Assembly (NCBI GenBank): GCA_002473085.1
Contig: DKTP01000028.1
Span: forward strand, 1-27,478
Direction of reading: 5' to 3'
DNA length: 27,478 nt
Source of the DNA: Anaerolineales bacterium UBA7227
GTDB lineage: Bacteria; Chloroflexota; Anaerolineae; Anaerolineales; Villigracilaceae
In this document: piece after piece, positions 1-7,649 of the stretch
Layout of the letters: each line of letters begins with the position of its first letter
Numbering within the stretch: position 1 is the first letter of the stretch
Position numbers and translations under genes: made by a program
Notes under the pieces: generated by a model
The model's input: the letters and a program-made list of their open reading frames with translations, nothing else
What the model was told of the DNA's origin: nothing
The model's database searches: none

Positions 1-1176
1 GCTGGCGTGCAGGCTGCCGCGCGATTCGCCGCCCTCCGCCGTAAATCCAAGTTGATTATTGGAAACGATATGCACCGTCCCGCCGACGCTATAGCCCGGG
101 ATGCGGGAGAAATTCAAAGTCTCCGCCACAATCCCCTGGCCGGTGAAGGCCGCGTCGCCGTGGATCAAGATCGGCAGGGATTTGTTTTCGTATTTCGGGG
201 CGCCGCCGCCTTCCGTCTTTGTGTCGTATGCCCGCGCCATGCCGACCAGCGCCGGGTCCACCTGCTCGAGGTGACTCGGGTTGGCCGGCATGTGGATGAC
301 CAGATCCGTCTCCGCGCCGCCGATCGCTTTCTGCGCGCCGATGTGATATTTCACGTCGCCGGTCCAGCCGAGTTCATCCCAGGTGGTGGCGCGGCCTTTC
401 GGGTCGGCAAATTCCGCCAAAATCTGGGCGTATGGTTTGTGTAAAACATGCGCGAGGACGTTTAACCGCCCGCGATGCGCCATGCCGATCAAGACTGTCT
501 TAAGTTTGGCGCGGGAGGCAGATTCCACGATCTCGTCCAGCATGGGGATGAGCATGTCCAGCCCCTCGATGGAGAAACGGGTTTTGCCCGGATAAACGCG
601 GTGCAGGAACAGTTCGAACGCCTCGATCTGGCTCAGGCGTTCCAGGAGCTTTTTCCCGTCGAACGGTTGTTGACGGTACGCCCCGCGTTCCGCCGCCCGG
701 TACAACCACTCGCGCTCTTCGGGGACGCGGATGTACGCGTAATCGTAGCCGACGCTCCCGGAGTAAATGGAACGCAGGGACTCAATGGCCTCGCGCGCGT
801 TTTCGTCCCCCGCGCCGGAGATATTCAAAAGGCTGGCGGGCAAAGATTCCAGATCCGCCGGGGTTAGCCCGTAAAATTCCAGGCTGACAAGCGGATTTTC
901 TTCCCGCGCGGGGTCCAGCGGGTTGAGATTGGCGGAAAGGTAGCCGTAGGAGCGGATCGAACGGGCCAGATCAATCGCCCCCGTCACAGCGGTTAAGTTG
1001 AAGGCGGAAAGCGCGGCGTCGGCCGTGTTGGGAGGGCGCGCCCCCTCGTTCTCAGGAGGAGACCAGTTCTGAAAGAACCTGCGGCTCTCCTCGTCAAGGC
1101 TGTTTGGGTCCGCCCGGTACCGTTGATACATTTCTAAAATATGGGCGAAATTGGGACCGTAAAATTCTTGTTTCAT
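1..1176 (-). CDS. sucA: 2-oxoglutarate dehydrogenase E1 component, N-terminal part (runs off the left edge)
   Basis: Translating the minus strand from ATG at 1176 gives 392 uninterrupted codons to the window edge, so the 3' part is missing. The enzyme is the thiamine-diphosphate E1 subunit that decarboxylates 2-oxoglutarate in the TCA cycle. Visible family signatures are the N-terminal MKQEFYGPNFAHILEMYQRY segment, where E1o proteins carry their E2/E3-contact helix, then GMAHRGRLNVL, HGDAAFTGQGIVAETLN and HIVSNNQLGFT. The last two belong to the ThDP-binding half. No E2-like domain precedes the E1 start, unlike the actinobacterial multifunctional form. A purine-rich GAGAGAAG abuts the ATG, so the Shine-Dalgarno spacing is poor. 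It has its own upstream region of about 200 bases and is probably not just the tail of the nusA operon. The identification is firm; the complete length cannot be seen. Confidence 0.95.
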   Translation of the reverse strand, partial: MKQEFYGPNFAHILEMYQRYRADPNSLDEESRRFFQNWSPPENEGARPPNTADAALSAFNLTAVTGAIDLARSIRSYGYLSANLNPLDPAREENPLVSLEFYGLTPADLESLPASLLNISGAGDENAREAIESLRSIYSGSVGYDYAYIRVPEEREWLYRAAERGAYRQQPFDGKKLLERLSQIEAFELFLHRVYPGKTRFSIEGLDMLIPMLDEIVESASRAKLKTVLIGMAHRGRLNVLAHVLHKPYAQILAEFADPKGRATTWDELGWTGDVKYHIGAQKAIGGAETDLVIHMPANPSHLEQVDPALVGMARAYDTKTEGGGAPKYENKSLPILIHGDAAFTGQGIVAETLNFSRIPGYSVGGTVHIVSNNQLGFTAEGGESRGSLHAS

Positions 1177-1198
1177 CTTCTCTCGCGTCTGTCCTTTA

Positions 1199-1228
1199 AT
1201 CTTATCAGCAGTTAACGATCCGGCGCAA
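1199..1228 (-). promoter_or_regulatory. candidate sigma-70 promoter for sucA
   Basis: On the minus strand TTGCGC (1228-1223) is followed by an 18-base spacer and TAAGAT (1204-1199), about 22 bases before the sucA ATG. The match to TTGACA/TATAAT is partial, so this is a suggestion only. Confidence 0.3.
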
Positions 1229-1351
1229 GGCGGGCGGGAGGCTGGACGTGATTTTCTCAAATTAAGCCGGGCAAACCGGTTGAAGCGCAAGGCCGCGAAG
1301 ATCGCAAAGACGCCTTCCCGGTCCCGGCTCCTGCGCCGTAACATTAAGATT

Positions 1352-1378
1352 TCGGGCGAGACTCATCGCCTCGCCCGA
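1352..1378 (-). terminator. hairpin after the molybdoenzyme gene, likely terminator
   Basis: TCGGGCGAG (1352-1360) and CTCGCCCGA (1370-1378) form a perfect 9-bp GC-rich stem with a 9-base loop, 5 bases after the stop of the sulfite-oxidase-like gene. The following minus-strand bases are A/T-rich (AAATCTTAATGTT) but not a clean U-tract. It fits an end-of-operon signal separating the nusA-to-molybdoenzyme run from sucA. Confidence 0.6.
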
Positions 1379-1383
1379 TATGG

Positions 1384-2019
1384 TTAACCGAACCGTTCTT
1401 CCTTCCACACATCCGCGCGGTTGTGATAACCGGCCTGCTCCCAGAACCCCTTGCGGTCATGCGGCATGAATTCCAGCGAGCGCAGCCACTTGGCGCCCTT
1501 CCAAAAATAGGGAGTCTCCAGCTCGCGGCCGGGGATGAATCCCACCACGCCGCGCAGGGGATATCCATGATCGGGCGTGATCGGCTCGCCGTTCAGATGG
1601 GTCGCGAGCAGGAAGTTATCCGCCAGCGCGACCTCGATGGGCAGGTTGACGGTGAATCCGAACTCGGCGTGCTGCATCAAGTGCGTCGCGGACGGTTTGA
1701 TCTGGACGAGGCCGTTTTCGACCAGCGTCCGCACCGACACGCCCTCCCAAACCGTGTCGAACTTGCTCCAGCGCGTCACGCAGTGGATGTCCATCTGGAT
1801 TTTGGCGCGCGGCAGTTGATTGAACTCGTCCCACGTCCAGGCTTTCTCCGCCTCCACCTCGCCCCAGACGCGGAAACTCCACGTGGACGGGTTGAACGGC
1901 GGGACCGGCCCATAATGCAGGACGGGGAATTTCACCGTCAACGATTGGCCGGGCGGGAGGCGTCCCTCTTTGCGGACGCGCTCTTCTTCTCTTCGACGAT
2001 CCAAATCTGTGGGAAACAT
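1384..2019 (-). CDS. sulfite oxidase-like molybdopterin oxidoreductase
   Basis: A 211-residue protein of the oxidoreductase molybdopterin-binding (SuoX/MsrP-like) fold. Cys80 in the segment DIHCVTRWS is the expected molybdenum ligand. Other family features are the PLRGVVGFIPG loop and the C-terminal GYHNRADVWKEERFG tail, which resembles the GYHN-x-DPW end of small bacterial members. The protein is only the Mo-binding domain. It has no heme domain, no dimerisation domain and no Tat or Sec signal peptide, so it is probably cytoplasmic, unlike periplasmic MsrP. Its start lies 27 bases after the ribF stop, so it can be read through from that operon. The physiological substrate and redox partner are not evident. 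Family confidence is high; function beyond the family is open. Confidence 0.85.
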   Translation of the reverse strand: MFPTDLDRRREEERVRKEGRLPPGQSLTVKFPVLHYGPVPPFNPSTWSFRVWGEVEAEKAWTWDEFNQLPRAKIQMDIHCVTRWSKFDTVWEGVSVRTLVENGLVQIKPSATHLMQHAEFGFTVNLPIEVALADNFLLATHLNGEPITPDHGYPLRGVVGFIPGRELETPYFWKGAKWLRSLEFMPHDRKGFWEQAGYHNRADVWKEERFG

Positions 2020-2046
2020 GGCGTTCTCTTTTCAACAAGGCGTCAA

Positions 2047-2967
2047 TCAAGCGGACAATAATCTCCGCGTCTGCTCGACGTCCGCGTCGATCTGTTGCAG
2101 CAGCGCGTCCACCGAATCGAATTTTAATTCATCGCGCAGGCGGGAGACGAATTCGAGCGTCAACGTCTCGCCGTAGATGTCGCGGTCGAAATCGAGGAGG
2201 TACGCCTCCACATTGACCGTCCGCTTGTCGGGGGTGAAGGTGAGGTTGTAGCCGACGTTGGTGGCGGCCGCGTACACGTCCGCGCCGAGGCGGGCGCGGC
2301 AGGCGTAGACTCCGTTCGCGGGCAGGAGTTTTGATTCGGGGTAATGGATGTTCGCGGTCGGGATGTTGATGCGCCGCCCGCGTCCGTCGCCGTGGATGAC
2401 CGTTCCCGAGAGCGCGTAGCCGCGTCCGAGCAGACGCGCGGCCGCCTCCACGTCCCCGCGCGAGACGAGGCCGCGGATCTCGGTCGAGGAGACGACGCCG
2501 CCCGCGTCGTTGACCGCGTCCACCACCGAGACGGCGTATCCGAGTTCGCGTCCCAATTCGGTCAGGCGTTCGGCGTTGCCCTCGCGGTTTTTCCCCAGCG
2601 CGAAATCGTAGCCGATGATCAGATGACTCAAACCCAGATGGTCTTTGAGGCGCGCCATGAAGTCGCGCGCGGAGGTGTTCGCCGCGGCCCGGTCGAACGG
2701 GAAGGTGATGACCGCGTCCACGTTCAGGGAGGCGGCGAGCGCGGCGCGTTCGTCGGGGGTGGTCAGCAATCCAATGTCGCGTCCCGCGAGGACGACGGCA
2801 GGATGCGGGTCGAAGGTCAGCAAAACGGCCGGCGCGCCGAGGGCGTGCGCGCCCGCGGTGAGTTGACGCAAGATCGCCTGGTGGCCGCGATGGACGCCGT
2901 CGAAGACGCCGATCGTCAGCCAGGCGTTTTGAAGCGACACGTCGGCGAGGGAACGGTAATGCTGCAC
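2047..2967 (-). CDS. ribF: bifunctional riboflavin kinase / FAD synthetase
   Basis: A 306-residue protein that phosphorylates riboflavin to FMN and adenylylates FMN to FAD. The N-terminal nucleotidyltransferase half shows GVFDGVHRGHQAIL (about residues 20-33) with the HxGH-like site, and GYDFALGKNREGN. The C-terminal flavokinase half shows GDGRGRRINIPTANI, the PTAN motif of riboflavin kinase. Length matches the family. The start codon is GTG at 2967. No clear Shine-Dalgarno precedes it, and the frame stays open upstream through the palindrome at 2984-3016, but the family alignment begins near this codon. It follows truB by 52 bases in the nusA operon, the common bacterial truB-ribF order. Confidence 0.95.
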   Translation of the reverse strand: MQHYRSLADVSLQNAWLTIGVFDGVHRGHQAILRQLTAGAHALGAPAVLLTFDPHPAVVLAGRDIGLLTTPDERAALAASLNVDAVITFPFDRAAANTSARDFMARLKDHLGLSHLIIGYDFALGKNREGNAERLTELGRELGYAVSVVDAVNDAGGVVSSTEIRGLVSRGDVEAAARLLGRGYALSGTVIHGDGRGRRINIPTANIHYPESKLLPANGVYACRARLGADVYAAATNVGYNLTFTPDKRTVNVEAYLLDFDRDIYGETLTLEFVSRLRDELKFDSVDALLQQIDADVEQTRRLLSA

Positions 2968-2983
2968 GGGTGAAGGCAGTTTG

Positions 2984-3016
2984 AGAAACCAGGTTTCTGG
3001 CAGAAACCTGGTTTCT
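2984..3016. repeat. double palindrome between truB and ribF
   Basis: AGAAACCAGGTTTCT (2984-2998) and AGAAACCTGGTTTCT (3002-3016) are perfect reverse complements separated by GGC. Each arm is also nearly self-palindromic around its centre base, so the DNA can fold as one 15-bp hairpin or two smaller ones. It starts 3 bases beyond the truB stop. It looks like an interspersed repeat that landed in the operon spacer rather than a classical terminator, because ribF must be read through it. Confidence 0.75.
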
Positions 3017-3019
3017 GAT

Positions 3020-3964
3020 TTAATTTTCGACTTTGGCTTCGCTGGTGAAGAAGACTTTCTTCGGCTGCCATTCGGGGGAGCCGTCTTCGCCGGCCGCGGG
3101 GATCATGAGGGCGATGAGTTCGCCCGCCGCGCTCACGCCGCGCACCATCTCGGAGGCGGGCGCGTCGGCGGCCTGCTTCACGCGGTGACCGTGACGGACT
3201 TCCTCGACCTCGTCGGGGTTCAGTTCTATGGCCGGCCAGTCGGCAAGGGCCTCGGCCGCGGGGATCAGGTATTGATACCAGTTGCCGGCCTGGAAAGCCT
3301 CCTGCAATTTGCGGAGCGGCGTCGCGTCGCGCAGGCTGAAACGTCCGCTTTTGGTGCGGCGCAGACCGACGAGGTACGCGCCGGTGCCGAGTTGCGCGCC
3401 GATGTCGTTCGCCAGCGAGCGGACGTAGGTGCCGCTGGAGCAATGCACGTCCACCACCGCTTCGGGCGGCGCCCATTCCAGCACTTCGAGATGATGCACC
3501 TGGATCTTGCGCGGGGTCAGTTCCACTTCCTCGCCCTGGCGCGCCATGTCGTAGGCGCGGCGTCCGCCCACTTTGACGGCGGAATACGGCGGGGGCGTCT
3601 GTTCGATCTCGCCCTCGAAATTCTTGAGAATCTTTTCGAACTGTTCTTCGGTCACGTTGACCGGCTGCTGGGACTGCTGGACGAATCTTCCGTCGGCGTC
3701 GAAGGTGTCGGTGCTGGAGCCGAGACGGATGATGGCCTGGTAGCGCTTGTCTGAAGCGGAGACGTACTCGCTCAGGCGCACGGCCGGGCCGATGAGAATG
3801 ACCAGCACGCCCGAGGCGCGCGGGTCCAGCGTGCCGGTGTGGCCGGCGCGGCGGATTCCGGTCCCGCGGCGGACGGCTTCGACCACGTCGTGCGAGGTCA
3901 TGCCGACGGGTTTATCCACCACGAGGACGCCGGAGATGGCGTTCTTGATATCCTGACTGTTCAT
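3020..3964 (-). CDS. truB: tRNA pseudouridine-55 synthase
   Basis: A 314-residue TruB that isomerises U55 in the tRNA T-loop. The catalytic aspartate is Asp47 in GHTGTLDPRASGVL, preceded by VVDKPVGMTSHDVV, the usual N-terminal motif. TPPPYSAVKVGGRRAYDMAR and CSSGTYVRSLANDIG are the later TruB motifs. The C-terminal 70 residues are the accessory RNA-binding region. The start is supported by AGGAGG (minus strand, 3978-3973), 8 bases before the ATG. The gene sits between nrnA (72 bases upstream) and ribF (52 bases downstream), a standard place in the nusA-infB operon. Confidence 0.96.
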   Translation of the reverse strand: MNSQDIKNAISGVLVVDKPVGMTSHDVVEAVRRGTGIRRAGHTGTLDPRASGVLVILIGPAVRLSEYVSASDKRYQAIIRLGSSTDTFDADGRFVQQSQQPVNVTEEQFEKILKNFEGEIEQTPPPYSAVKVGGRRAYDMARQGEEVELTPRKIQVHHLEVLEWAPPEAVVDVHCSSGTYVRSLANDIGAQLGTGAYLVGLRRTKSGRFSLRDATPLRKLQEAFQAGNWYQYLIPAAEALADWPAIELNPDEVEEVRHGHRVKQAADAPASEMVRGVSAAGELIALMIPAAGEDGSPEWQPKKVFFTSEAKVEN

Positions 3965-4036
3965 TGTGTTTTCCTCCTGGAAAATTGGCGGGTGAGGCCG
4001 GGTTGAATTCTACCAAACTTGTCTGATTTCGAGTAT

Positions 4037-4996
4037 TTATTTAAATTCCAGCATTTCGCGCGTCGTCTTCAGAACGAGCGGCTGGATTTCGCTTAATTGG
4101 CCGGGGACATCCGCCCCGGCCGCCGCGGCATGACCGCCGCCGTTGAAGCGTTTCGCCACTTCCGCAACGTTGTATCCGTCTTCGAGGGCGCGCCACGAAA
4201 TTTTGACGTGTTCGTTGCTCTGCTCGACGAAGACCATGCCCACTTTCGGTCCGTCAATGGCGGAGATCATGTTGATGAGGTCGGCGTCGTCGTTGCCGCC
4301 GTAGCCGGAGGCCTTGCGGTCGGCGAGCGTCAACGTGCCCCAGACGAGGCCGTCTTCGCTTTTCAGCGAGGAGAGACCGGCGCCCCAGTAGCGCGCCGCC
4401 GGGTAGGACTTTCGCACGAGGGAACGCATGTATAGTTCGGGCAGGTCCGCGCCGCGTTCCATCAACCGCGCGGACTGGCGCAGGGCTTCGGGCGAGGTGT
4501 TCGCGGTGCGGAATCCGAGCGTGTCGGTGACGATGCCCGTCAGCAGCGCGGCGGCGACGGGCTGCGTAATTTCCAATCCCCATGCGGGCAGGCAGTCGGT
4601 TAAAACGGCGGCAGTGGCGACAGCCTCGCCGACGATGAGATTCAAAGTCCCGAATTTTTCGTTGGTGATGTGGTGGTCTATGTTGATGTCGGGTTTGCGG
4701 ACGGCCTCGAAGGGTTTGCCGAGACGTTTGAAATCGGCGCAGTCCACCGAGATGAACGTATCCCACTCTCCTTTCGGTTCCTTCTGAACCTGTTCATGGC
4801 CCTCCAAAAAACGGAAAGAGGCCGGGACGCCGTCCTGCAAAACCATCTGGACGGTTTTCCCCGCGTTCTGCAAAGCCAGTCCCAGGGCAAGCAACGAACC
4901 GATTGCGTCGCCGTCCGGACGGACATGCGATGCAACGAGGACGCTTTGGGCTGAGGCGAGTCGATCCCCAATTTGCTTGATGATCGCGCTATCCAT
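4037..4996 (-). CDS. nrnA: bifunctional oligoribonuclease / pAp phosphatase (DHH family)
   Basis: A 319-residue DHH-DHHA1 phosphoesterase that degrades nanoRNAs and removes the 3'-phosphate from pAp. Metal-binding motifs are SHVRPDGDAIGS (His24, Asp28, Asp30), SVDCADFKRLG and the diagnostic NIDHHIT. The C-terminal DHHA1 domain ends with FNGGGHAAAAGA, the substrate-binding glycine motif. The ATG at 4996 is preferred over an in-frame TTG 72 bases upstream, because the family begins close to the IIKQIGDRL helix. The Shine-Dalgarno (GTGAG) is weak. About 104 A/T-rich bases separate it from rbfA. Between rbfA and truB is the expected position for nrnA. Confidence 0.94.
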   Translation of the reverse strand: MDSAIIKQIGDRLASAQSVLVASHVRPDGDAIGSLLALGLALQNAGKTVQMVLQDGVPASFRFLEGHEQVQKEPKGEWDTFISVDCADFKRLGKPFEAVRKPDINIDHHITNEKFGTLNLIVGEAVATAAVLTDCLPAWGLEITQPVAAALLTGIVTDTLGFRTANTSPEALRQSARLMERGADLPELYMRSLVRKSYPAARYWGAGLSSLKSEDGLVWGTLTLADRKASGYGGNDDADLINMISAIDGPKVGMVFVEQSNEHVKISWRALEDGYNVAEVAKRFNGGGHAAAAGADVPGQLSEIQPLVLKTTREMLEFK

Positions 4997-5100
4997 ATTG
5001 TTCAGCTCACGTTGGTGAAACGTTTTCGCTCCTTGTGTGATTTTATTGTACAGTCGGTTTCTAAACAACGGATTAATGTTGTCTATCCATTTGTACTATT

Positions 5101-5457
5101 TCAAGTCTGTTTTTTCTCGCGCAGCTCCGCCAGTTTCTTTTCGACATGGTCGGCGTTTTCGGGAGTGGGGTCCCAGTGGAAGCGCAGGCGGGGGAAGACG
5201 CGCAGGTCGACGCGCCCGGCCAGGGTCCGGCGGATGAAGCCGCCGGCAGATTCGAGTCCCGCGAGGACCTCGCGACTGCGTTCGCGTCCCTCCAGCGCGG
5301 AGACGAACACGTCCGCGTAGGCCAGTTCCTTATCCACTTTAACGTCGGTCACATAGATAAGTTCCAGGCGCGGATCGCTGATCTCGCGGACGAGCATTTC
5401 CGAGAGTTCCTGGCGGATGCGGTCCGCGATGCGTTGGAGACGGATTCCTGATGGCAT
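5101..5457 (-). CDS. rbfA: ribosome-binding factor A
   Basis: A 118-residue KH-fold protein that binds the 30S subunit and assists 16S rRNA 5'-end maturation and cold adaptation. RLQRIADRIRQELSEML at the N-terminus, ISDPRLELIYVTDVKVDKEL and the YADVFVSALEG strand match the family, and ADHVEKKLAELR forms the C-terminal helix. Its start lies 12 bases after the infB stop, implying co-transcription. Length is typical of bacterial RbfA. Confidence 0.94.
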   Translation of the reverse strand: MPSGIRLQRIADRIRQELSEMLVREISDPRLELIYVTDVKVDKELAYADVFVSALEGRERSREVLAGLESAGGFIRRTLAGRVDLRVFPRLRFHWDPTPENADHVEKKLAELREKKQT

Positions 5458-5469
5458 GGGCGCTATGTA

Positions 5470-7248
5470 CTATTCCGATTTTTCCAAAACGAAACATTCC
5501 AGCACGTCGCCCGGCTCGATGTCGTGGAAGTTTTTCAATCCCACGCCGCATTCGAGACCGGAGCGGACTTCGCGCGCGTCGTCCTTCTCGCGCTTGAGCG
5601 AAGACATGTCGCCCTCGAAGACGATGTCGGCGCCGCGCTTCAAGCGGACTTTCGCGCTGCGGCGCAGTTCGCCTTCGAGCACGCGGCAGCCGGCGATCTT
5701 GCCGATCTTCGAGATGGGAAAGACTTTCAACACCTGCGCCCGCCCGACGGAGCGCTCCACGAATTCGGGCGCGAGCATGCCCTTGAGGGCTTTCTCGATA
5801 TCTTCCGTCAGCCGATAGATGATGTCGTAGAGACGGATGTCCACGCCCTCGGCTTCCGCGAGACGACGCGCCGCCACTTCGGCCTGGACGTTGAAGCCGA
5901 GGATGATGGCTTTCGAGGCGGAGGCCAGCATCACGTCGTTTTCGCCGATGTTGCCCGTTTCGGCGTACAGCACGTGGATGGTGATCTCGCCTTCGCCGAG
6001 TTTCTCCAACTCGGTCAGGATGGGTTCGAGCGAGCCTTGCAGGTCGGCTTTGAGGACCAGGTTGAGGGATTTGGCCTCGCCCTGTTCGTAGGCCGAGAAC
6101 AGGTCTTCGAGCGAAAGTTTTTTGCGTTCCTGCGATTTTTTCTTGATGGCCTCGAGGCGTTCGGCGACGATCTCGCGCGCCGCGCGGTCCGATTCGACCA
6201 CCTCGAAGAGATCGCCGGCTGCGGGGATGTCGGAGAGTCCCATCACCAGCGCGGGCGTGGACGGCCCCGCCTTCTTGAGCGCCTTGCCGCGGAAATCGGT
6301 CATGGCTTTGATGCGTCCGTGCGCGATCCCGGCCACCACCGCGTCGCCGGTTTGGAGCGTCCCGTTTTGGACGAGGAGCGTGGCGACGACGCCGCGCGCT
6401 TTTTCCAGTTCCGCCTCGATGACGCTGCCGATCACTTTGCCATTGGGGTTGGCGCGGATGTCGGCGTTGTCGGCCACCAGCAGGATGGCCTCCAGCAGGT
6501 CGCCGATGCCCTGTTTCTGCTTCGCCGAGACCGGGACGACCAGCGTCTGCCCGCCCCAATCGTCGGGGACGAGTTCCTGCTCGGCCAGTTGCTGCTTCAC
6601 GCGGTCAACGTTGGCGTTGGGACGGTCCACTTTATTGAGCGCCACAACGATGGGGACGCGCGCCGCGCGGGCGTGCGCGATGGCTTCCTTCGTCTGCGGC
6701 ATCATCCCGTCGTCCGCGGCCACCACCAGCACCACCACGTCGGCGCCCTGCGCCCCGCGCGAGCGCATGGCGGTGAAAGCCGCGTGCCCGGGCGTGTCGA
6801 GGAACGTGATGAGACGTCCTTTATGCTCCACCTGGTACGCGCCGATGCGCTGGGTGATCCCGCCCACCTCGCCCGCGGCCACGTTCTCGGAGCGGATCGC
6901 GTCCAGCAGGGAGGTCTTGCCGTGGTCCACGTGACCGAGGATGGTCACCACTGGGGCGCGTTCCTTGAGCAGCGACGCGTCCTCCCCGGCGATCCGCTGA
7001 CGCCAGAGCGGCACTTCGCCCACCTCCTCCTTCGGCGCTTCGATAGCCGCCTCGGGGACGGCTTCGAGTCCGTATTCCGCCACCACAATCGCCGCCGTGT
7101 CAAAATCCACGGATTGATTGATGGTAGCCATTACGCCGTTGGTCATCAATTTTTTTATGACTTCAATCGGGCTTTTTTCGATGATCTGAGCCAGGTCGCG
7201 AATGACGATATTCGAGGGCAGTTCGATCTTGTGTCCGTTCTCGTTCAT
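5470..7248 (-). CDS. infB: translation initiation factor IF-2 (short form)
   Basis: The GTPase that delivers fMet-tRNA to the 30S subunit and promotes subunit joining. In the 592-residue product the P-loop is GHVDHGKT (residues 105-112). DTPGHAAF, NKVDRPN and the SAKQKQG segment supply G3-G5, followed by domains II-IV with the C-terminal fMet-tRNA-binding barrel. The long charged N-terminal extension of E. coli IF-2 is absent: only about 100 residues, including one IF2_N motif (SNIVIRDLAQIIEKSPIEVI), precede the G domain. ATG at 7248 is chosen because AGGAGG lies 6 bases upstream; a longer in-frame reading to 7314 has no such site. rnpM is 101 bases upstream and rbfA 12 bases downstream. Confidence 0.97.
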   Translation of the reverse strand: MNENGHKIELPSNIVIRDLAQIIEKSPIEVIKKLMTNGVMATINQSVDFDTAAIVVAEYGLEAVPEAAIEAPKEEVGEVPLWRQRIAGEDASLLKERAPVVTILGHVDHGKTSLLDAIRSENVAAGEVGGITQRIGAYQVEHKGRLITFLDTPGHAAFTAMRSRGAQGADVVVLVVAADDGMMPQTKEAIAHARAARVPIVVALNKVDRPNANVDRVKQQLAEQELVPDDWGGQTLVVPVSAKQKQGIGDLLEAILLVADNADIRANPNGKVIGSVIEAELEKARGVVATLLVQNGTLQTGDAVVAGIAHGRIKAMTDFRGKALKKAGPSTPALVMGLSDIPAAGDLFEVVESDRAAREIVAERLEAIKKKSQERKKLSLEDLFSAYEQGEAKSLNLVLKADLQGSLEPILTELEKLGEGEITIHVLYAETGNIGENDVMLASASKAIILGFNVQAEVAARRLAEAEGVDIRLYDIIYRLTEDIEKALKGMLAPEFVERSVGRAQVLKVFPISKIGKIAGCRVLEGELRRSAKVRLKRGADIVFEGDMSSLKREKDDAREVRSGLECGVGLKNFHDIEPGDVLECFVLEKSE

Positions 7249-7254
7249 GGGACG

Positions 7255-7260
7255 CCTCCT
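7255..7260 (-). promoter_or_regulatory. Shine-Dalgarno site that sets the infB start
   Basis: The minus-strand hexamer AGGAGG ends 6 bases before ATG 7248. It decides against the longer reading from 7314, which would add 22 arginine-rich residues unlike the IF-2 N-terminus. Confidence 0.85.
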
Positions 7261-7349
7261 GCGTTGAATTCGATCCTGCAAGCCGGAATGACTTCCCGGC
7301 CTGCCCTTTCCCACGAAGCGCGCCAGTGAACGAGAGAAAAATCAGGCGA

Positions 7350-7649
7350 TCACATGGCGGGCGCGTCCGTGGACGTTTCTTCGGGAAGCGCCGCGGCAAA
7401 TGCCAGCAGGCGTTCCCGGTCTTCCGGCGTCAATTCGGCCTTCAACGCGTGGGCGAGCGCCCCGCGCAGGCCGCGTTCCCAGCAACTCCGGCGGTCGTGC
7501 AGGTAAGCCCCGCGCCCGGCCAGTTTGCCGGTCGGGTCTACCCGCGCCCCTTCGGCCGTCCGCACGACGCGGATCAATTCCCGCTTCGCCAGAGTCGTGC
7601 GGCAGCCCACGCAGGTTCGTTGAGGGACGTGTTTGACGCGCTGTTTCAC
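7350..7649 (-). CDS. rnpM: YlxR/RnpM RNA-binding protein
   Basis: A 99-residue YlxR-family (DUF448) protein. B. subtilis YlxR, renamed RnpM, binds RNase P RNA and modulates its activity. The diagnostic CVGCR sits at residues 13-17 and GRGAYLHDRRSCWE in the middle, with a helical C-terminus. The start is GTG at 7649, whose G is also the last base of the nusA stop (TAGTG). This 1-base overlap points to translational coupling. The nusA-ylxR-infB order is the classical one, except that the L7Ae-like ylxQ gene is missing. Confidence 0.92.
   Translation of the reverse strand: MKQRVKHVPQRTCVGCRTTLAKRELIRVVRTAEGARVDPTGKLAGRGAYLHDRRSCWERGLRGALAHALKAELTPEDRERLLAFAAALPEETSTDAPAM

Noticed and set aside
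5524..7329. Long open frame of 601 codons on the plus strand
   Set aside because: It is antisense to infB, which has clear GTPase motifs. High-GC genes commonly leave long antisense frames, and the translation is His/Arg/Asp-rich without motifs.
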